The notes under the pieces: generated by a model
Seen by the model: the letters and a program-made list of their open reading frames with translations, nothing else
Told to the model about the DNA's origin: nothing
Database searches by the model: none
In this document: in pieces, positions 5,451-6,683 of the stretch
How the letters are laid out: each line of letters starts with the position of its first letter
How positions within the stretch are numbered: the first letter of the stretch is position 1
Made by a program: the position numbers and the translations under genes
Origin: Elusimicrobiota bacterium
GTDB lineage: Bacteria > Elusimicrobiota > Elusimicrobia > Elusimicrobiales > UBA9959
NCBI GenBank assembly: GCA_030639665.1
Contig: DAOWCC010000134.1
Location: 1 to 6,683, forward strand
Length of the DNA: 6,683 nucleotides
Direction: 5' to 3'

Positions 5451-6473
5451 ATGAAAAAGTTAGTCACAATCTTAATCTTATCAACCCTTATAATCCCTTT
5501 TATCCGATTTAACGCGAACGCCGATGAATTTGACATGAATACCGGCGTGAAAGTTATTTATGGAGATGATGACAGACTCGATTATAATAAGATGTCCGAT
5601 TCCATGAAAACATTGGCGGACTCCGTAGTTTCACTTTGGAAATCAATGGATGTATCGCTTGAAGGAGATTCCTATAGGCTTTATACCTCAAATTTCGGCC
5701 GCGCCGTAAATCTTTGTCCCGAAGAAAGATTTAGAGAACAAAAGATAGGAGCTTTTTGCTCGGGCTCTCTTGTTGGTGAAGACCTCATAATGACGGCGGG
5801 CCATTGCATAACCGATGAAGACAAATGTAAAGACACTAAATTTGTATTCGGCTTTGCCGTAAAAGACGCTGAAAAAGGCGCGTCTGACAGAATAAGCCAG
5901 GAAGAAGTATATTCTTGCAAAAACATAGTAACGCGTTTTCTCGGTGATGAACTGGACGAAGGAGACGCAAGCAACCTTGGCGCGGACTATGCCCTTATCA
6001 AACTTGATAGACCCGTAAAGGGACATACTCCTCTTGCTGTTAATAGAGGCGAGACTCCCACGCAGGGAACTGATATCTTTGTAATAGGTCATCCTGTAGG
6101 TCTGCCTGTTAAACTTGCCGGCGGAGCGAATGTAAGAGAGTCCGATAAGGACAAAGGTTTTTTTGAAGCCAATCTTGATACATACGGCGGAAACTCGGGA
6201 AGCGCGGTTTTTAACGCTGAAACCCACCTTATAGAAGGCATTTTGGTGAGAGGAGAAACAGATTTTATTGTAACAGCTGAAGGCTGCAGAATTTCCAATG
6301 TAATTCCAAACACCGAAGGCAGAGGTGAAGATGTCACTAAAGTTTCAGTCCTTTCATCTTTTATACCTAAACTTTTTAAGAACATGGCAATGGCTGAAGA
6401 AAACATGCTGGTAAGCATTAACCCTTTGGATGGAATGGATGATTTTGGAATTTCCATGCCGGTATTTGAATAA
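5451..6473 (+). CDS. Secreted trypsin/V8-like serine protease
   Basis: This 340-residue protein has a signal peptide (MKKLVTILILSTLIIPF, probable cleavage after NANA at about 21-24) and then about 65 residues that may be a propeptide, before a chymotrypsin-fold protease domain from about 85 to 305. The triad is intact: His118 in LIMTAGHC, Asp179 in GADYALIKLDRPV, and Ser249 in YGGNSGSAVF. FVIGHPVGLPVKLAGG (210-225) is typical of the V8/glutamyl endopeptidase-like and trypsin-like peptidase_2 group. Cys103 and Cys119 are placed as in the usual disulfide beside the catalytic His. The last 35 residues (SSFIPKLFKNMAMAEENMLV onward) are an extension with no recognisable domain; there is no PDZ domain, so it is not a DegP/HtrA protein. 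It has its own promoter and terminator and is probably monocistronic. It presumably acts in the periplasm or outside the cell; the substrate is unknown. Confidence 0.93.
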   Translation: MKKLVTILILSTLIIPFIRFNANADEFDMNTGVKVIYGDDDRLDYNKMSDSMKTLADSVVSLWKSMDVSLEGDSYRLYTSNFGRAVNLCPEERFREQKIGAFCSGSLVGEDLIMTAGHCITDEDKCKDTKFVFGFAVKDAEKGASDRISQEEVYSCKNIVTRFLGDELDEGDASNLGADYALIKLDRPVKGHTPLAVNRGETPTQGTDIFVIGHPVGLPVKLAGGANVRESDKDKGFFEANLDTYGGNSGSAVFNAETHLIEGILVRGETDFIVTAEGCRISNVIPNTEGRGEDVTKVSVLSSFIPKLFKNMAMAEENMLVSINPLDGMDDFGISMPVFE

Positions 6474-6497
6474 CAATCGATAAAGAATTAAACGCCG

Positions 6498-6530
6498 CCC
6501 CGTTCCGCTATAAACGGAACGGGGTTTTTT
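6498..6530 (+). terminator. Rho-independent terminator of the protease gene
   Basis: A perfect 10-bp stem (CCCCGTTCCG 6498-6507 with CGGAACGGGG 6515-6524) with a 7-base loop is followed by six T residues (6525-6530). It starts 25 bp after the protease stop codon. On the minus strand the hairpin is followed by only a poor T tract, so it works mainly in the plus direction. Confidence 0.95.
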
Positions 6531-6580
6531 AATTGCATCTTCAGCGTTTTCTAATACAGCAATGAGCCTGAAATAGGTTG

Positions 6581-6682
6581 TTATGTTGTAAGCGATTTTC
6601 TTTGAATCACTTCTCCTTTTTTCAGTAATTTTAAGTCATTTTTATCCATAATTGAATTAAACAACTTTCTCTTTGCCTTTTG
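6581..6682 (-). CDS. Possible C-terminal end of an unidentified convergent gene (partial)
   Basis: On the minus strand one frame is open from the window edge to a TAA at 6583-6581, giving 33 residues that begin QKAKRKLFNSIMDKNDLKLL and end GEVIQRKSLTT. The lysine-rich, helix-like composition suits a real C-terminus, and a gene ending here would be convergent with the protease, with the terminator between them. A second minus frame gives only AKGKEKVV before a TAA at 6659-6657 and could instead be the true end of the neighbouring gene. The stretch is too short to identify a family. Confidence 0.35.
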   Translation of the reverse strand, partial: QKAKRKLFNSIMDKNDLKLLKKGEVIQRKSLTT

Positions 6683-6683
6683 C

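Noticed and set aside
5688..6227. Long minus-strand open frame (179 codons) opposite the protease, with two further ones overlapping it
   Set aside because: The plus strand carries an intact catalytic triad, signal peptide, promoter, strong ribosome binding site and terminator; the minus frames show no recognisable domain and mirror its codon pattern.
6525..6638. Second minus-strand frame giving a protein-like stretch (IAYNITTYFRLIAVLENAED)
   Set aside because: It begins after a TGA with no usable ATG, GTG or TTG start before the stretch, has no ribosome binding site, and runs straight through the terminator hairpin into the protease gene antisense.

Overview
The window is AT-rich bacterial DNA with an almost fully plus-strand layout. 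Secreted and surface proteins have N-terminal signal peptides, a kinase spans the inner membrane, and there are no tRNA, rRNA, CRISPR or transposase genes. The DUF2341-type surface protein next to a tail-fibre-like repeat protein, together with the lysine-rich TPR protein, is a combination I associate with poorly cultured Gram-negative-type lineages (for example Omnitrophota or Elusimicrobiota-like metagenome bins). This placement is an inference from style only; no marker gene is present.

Region 1 (2-1900) encodes presumed exported proteins. First comes the C-terminal 223 residues of a low-complexity, Gly/Ala/Ser/Thr-rich protein resembling phage tail fibres or bacterial tail-fibre-like surface proteins. 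It is followed 42 bp later by a signal-peptide protein with a DUF2341 module and a beta-rich C-terminal half.

Region 2 (1950-5181) looks like a signalling operon: an exported coiled-coil/TPR protein with a very lysine-rich linker, a membrane HAMP-type histidine kinase with all catalytic boxes, and a CheY-like response regulator made of a single receiver domain. The first two genes are preceded by a similar 36-bp leader sequence (26 of 36 positions identical). No output domain is encoded, so the target of the regulator must lie outside the window or be a protein partner.

Region 3 (5182-5450) is a 269-bp non-coding gap. It holds two overlapping, mutually exclusive inverted repeats (5318-5375 and 5331-5386), several CATATG-centred palindromes, and a good sigma-70-type promoter whose -35 box starts 3 bp after the last repeat arm. 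This is the most unusual non-coding part of the window.

Region 4 (5451-6683) is a monocistronic secreted trypsin/V8-like serine protease with an intact His-Asp-Ser triad, a very strong Shine-Dalgarno sequence and a textbook rho-independent terminator. It is followed by the probable 3' end of a convergent minus-strand gene cut by the window edge. Whether the two-component system controls the protease or the surface proteins cannot be decided from sequence alone; proximity is the only link.
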